Source: RBG-16-66-20 sp038040245 (GTDB taxonomy: Bacteria > Pseudomonadota > Gammaproteobacteria > Burkholderiales > SG8-39). Taken from it: 5,005 bases of DNA. The notes under the pieces are model-generated. The model saw nothing but the letters and a program-made list of their open reading frames with translations. It made no database searches and was not told the origin of the DNA. The stretch is taken from assembly GCA_038040245.1 (NCBI GenBank), contig JBBPIU010000172.1, positions 1 to 5,005 of the forward strand, in the 5' to 3' direction. A program made the position numbers and the translations under genes. This document shows, one piece after another, positions 4,921-5,005 of the stretch; within the stretch, counting starts at the first letter, position 1, and every line of letters begins with the position of its first letter.

Positions 4921-5005
4921 ATGGAACGCGCAGTGCGCCCAGTCAAGCTGAAACTCGCATCGATCGACTTCCTGGAACGGGACGTGAAGCTACGCATGCC
5001 GTTCC
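4921..5005 (+). CDS. N-terminal fragment, enolase-superfamily (mandelate racemase/muconate lactonizing-like) protein
   Basis: From ATG 4921 the frame stays open to the window edge, giving 28 residues: MERAVRPVKLKLASIDFLERD, then VKLRMPF. A short basic start, a first strand (KLKLASIDFLERDV) and then a leu-arg-x-PF turn is the usual opening of enolase-superfamily proteins, which abstract a proton alpha to a carboxylate in sugar-acid or aromatic-acid pathways. The catalytic lysines and metal ligands lie outside the window, so the call rests on a short match. It diverges from the ABC transporter genes over 37 bases, suggesting linked regulation and perhaps that the transporter feeds this enzyme. 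No clear ribosome site precedes the ATG; a slightly later start is possible. Confidence 0.5.
   Translation, partial: MERAVRPVKLKLASIDFLERDVKLRMPF

Overview
The window reads as chromosome from a high-GC Gram-negative bacterium, most likely a proteobacterium and possibly in the Burkholderiales/Betaproteobacteria range. The basis is G/C-rich third codon positions, a Sec signal peptide ending ALPALA-Q, and an NMT1/SsuA-type ABC transporter beside sugar-acid-type enzymes. The taxonomic placement is inference. No rRNA, tRNA, CRISPR array, IS element or integron attC site is visible, and no gene-free stretch exceeds 300 bases.

Layout. Positions 1-173 (+) hold the last ~56 codons of a TIM-barrel sugar isomerase/epimerase-like protein. 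From 184 to 2479 (+) there is a very compact run of five small genes: an M15B (VanY/LdcB-like) peptidase, a GNAT acetyltransferase, a 2H-phosphoesterase (2'-5' RNA ligase-like) protein, a Nudix hydrolase and an NTF2/SnoaL-like protein. They overlap or are a few bases apart. A hairpin and a short gap follow, then a DUF433/DUF5615 toxin-antitoxin-type pair (2543-3065, +). The other half is on the minus strand: a permease (4883-4074) and its periplasmic binding protein (4058-3081), converging on the toxin gene. At the right edge a (+) gene diverges from the permease at 4921; its first 28 residues look like an enolase-superfamily (mandelate racemase-like) N-terminus.

How the genes may fit together. 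The two edge genes and the ABC transporter form a plausible catabolic/uptake neighbourhood. The small-enzyme run and the toxin-antitoxin pair sit inside it like an accessory insert. Base composition supports this in part. By hand count, single 60-base rows fall to about 45% G+C at 601-660 and 1141-1200, against about 72-73% at 2221-2280 and 4201-4260, with a step near position 1800 inside the Nudix gene. The most unusual points are the overlapping small-enzyme operon itself, the 2H protein whose first HxT motif reads E-I-T, the lack of a signal peptide on the M15 peptidase, and an ABC transporter whose ATPase gene cannot lie in the same operon. I see no definitive new defence or mobile system.
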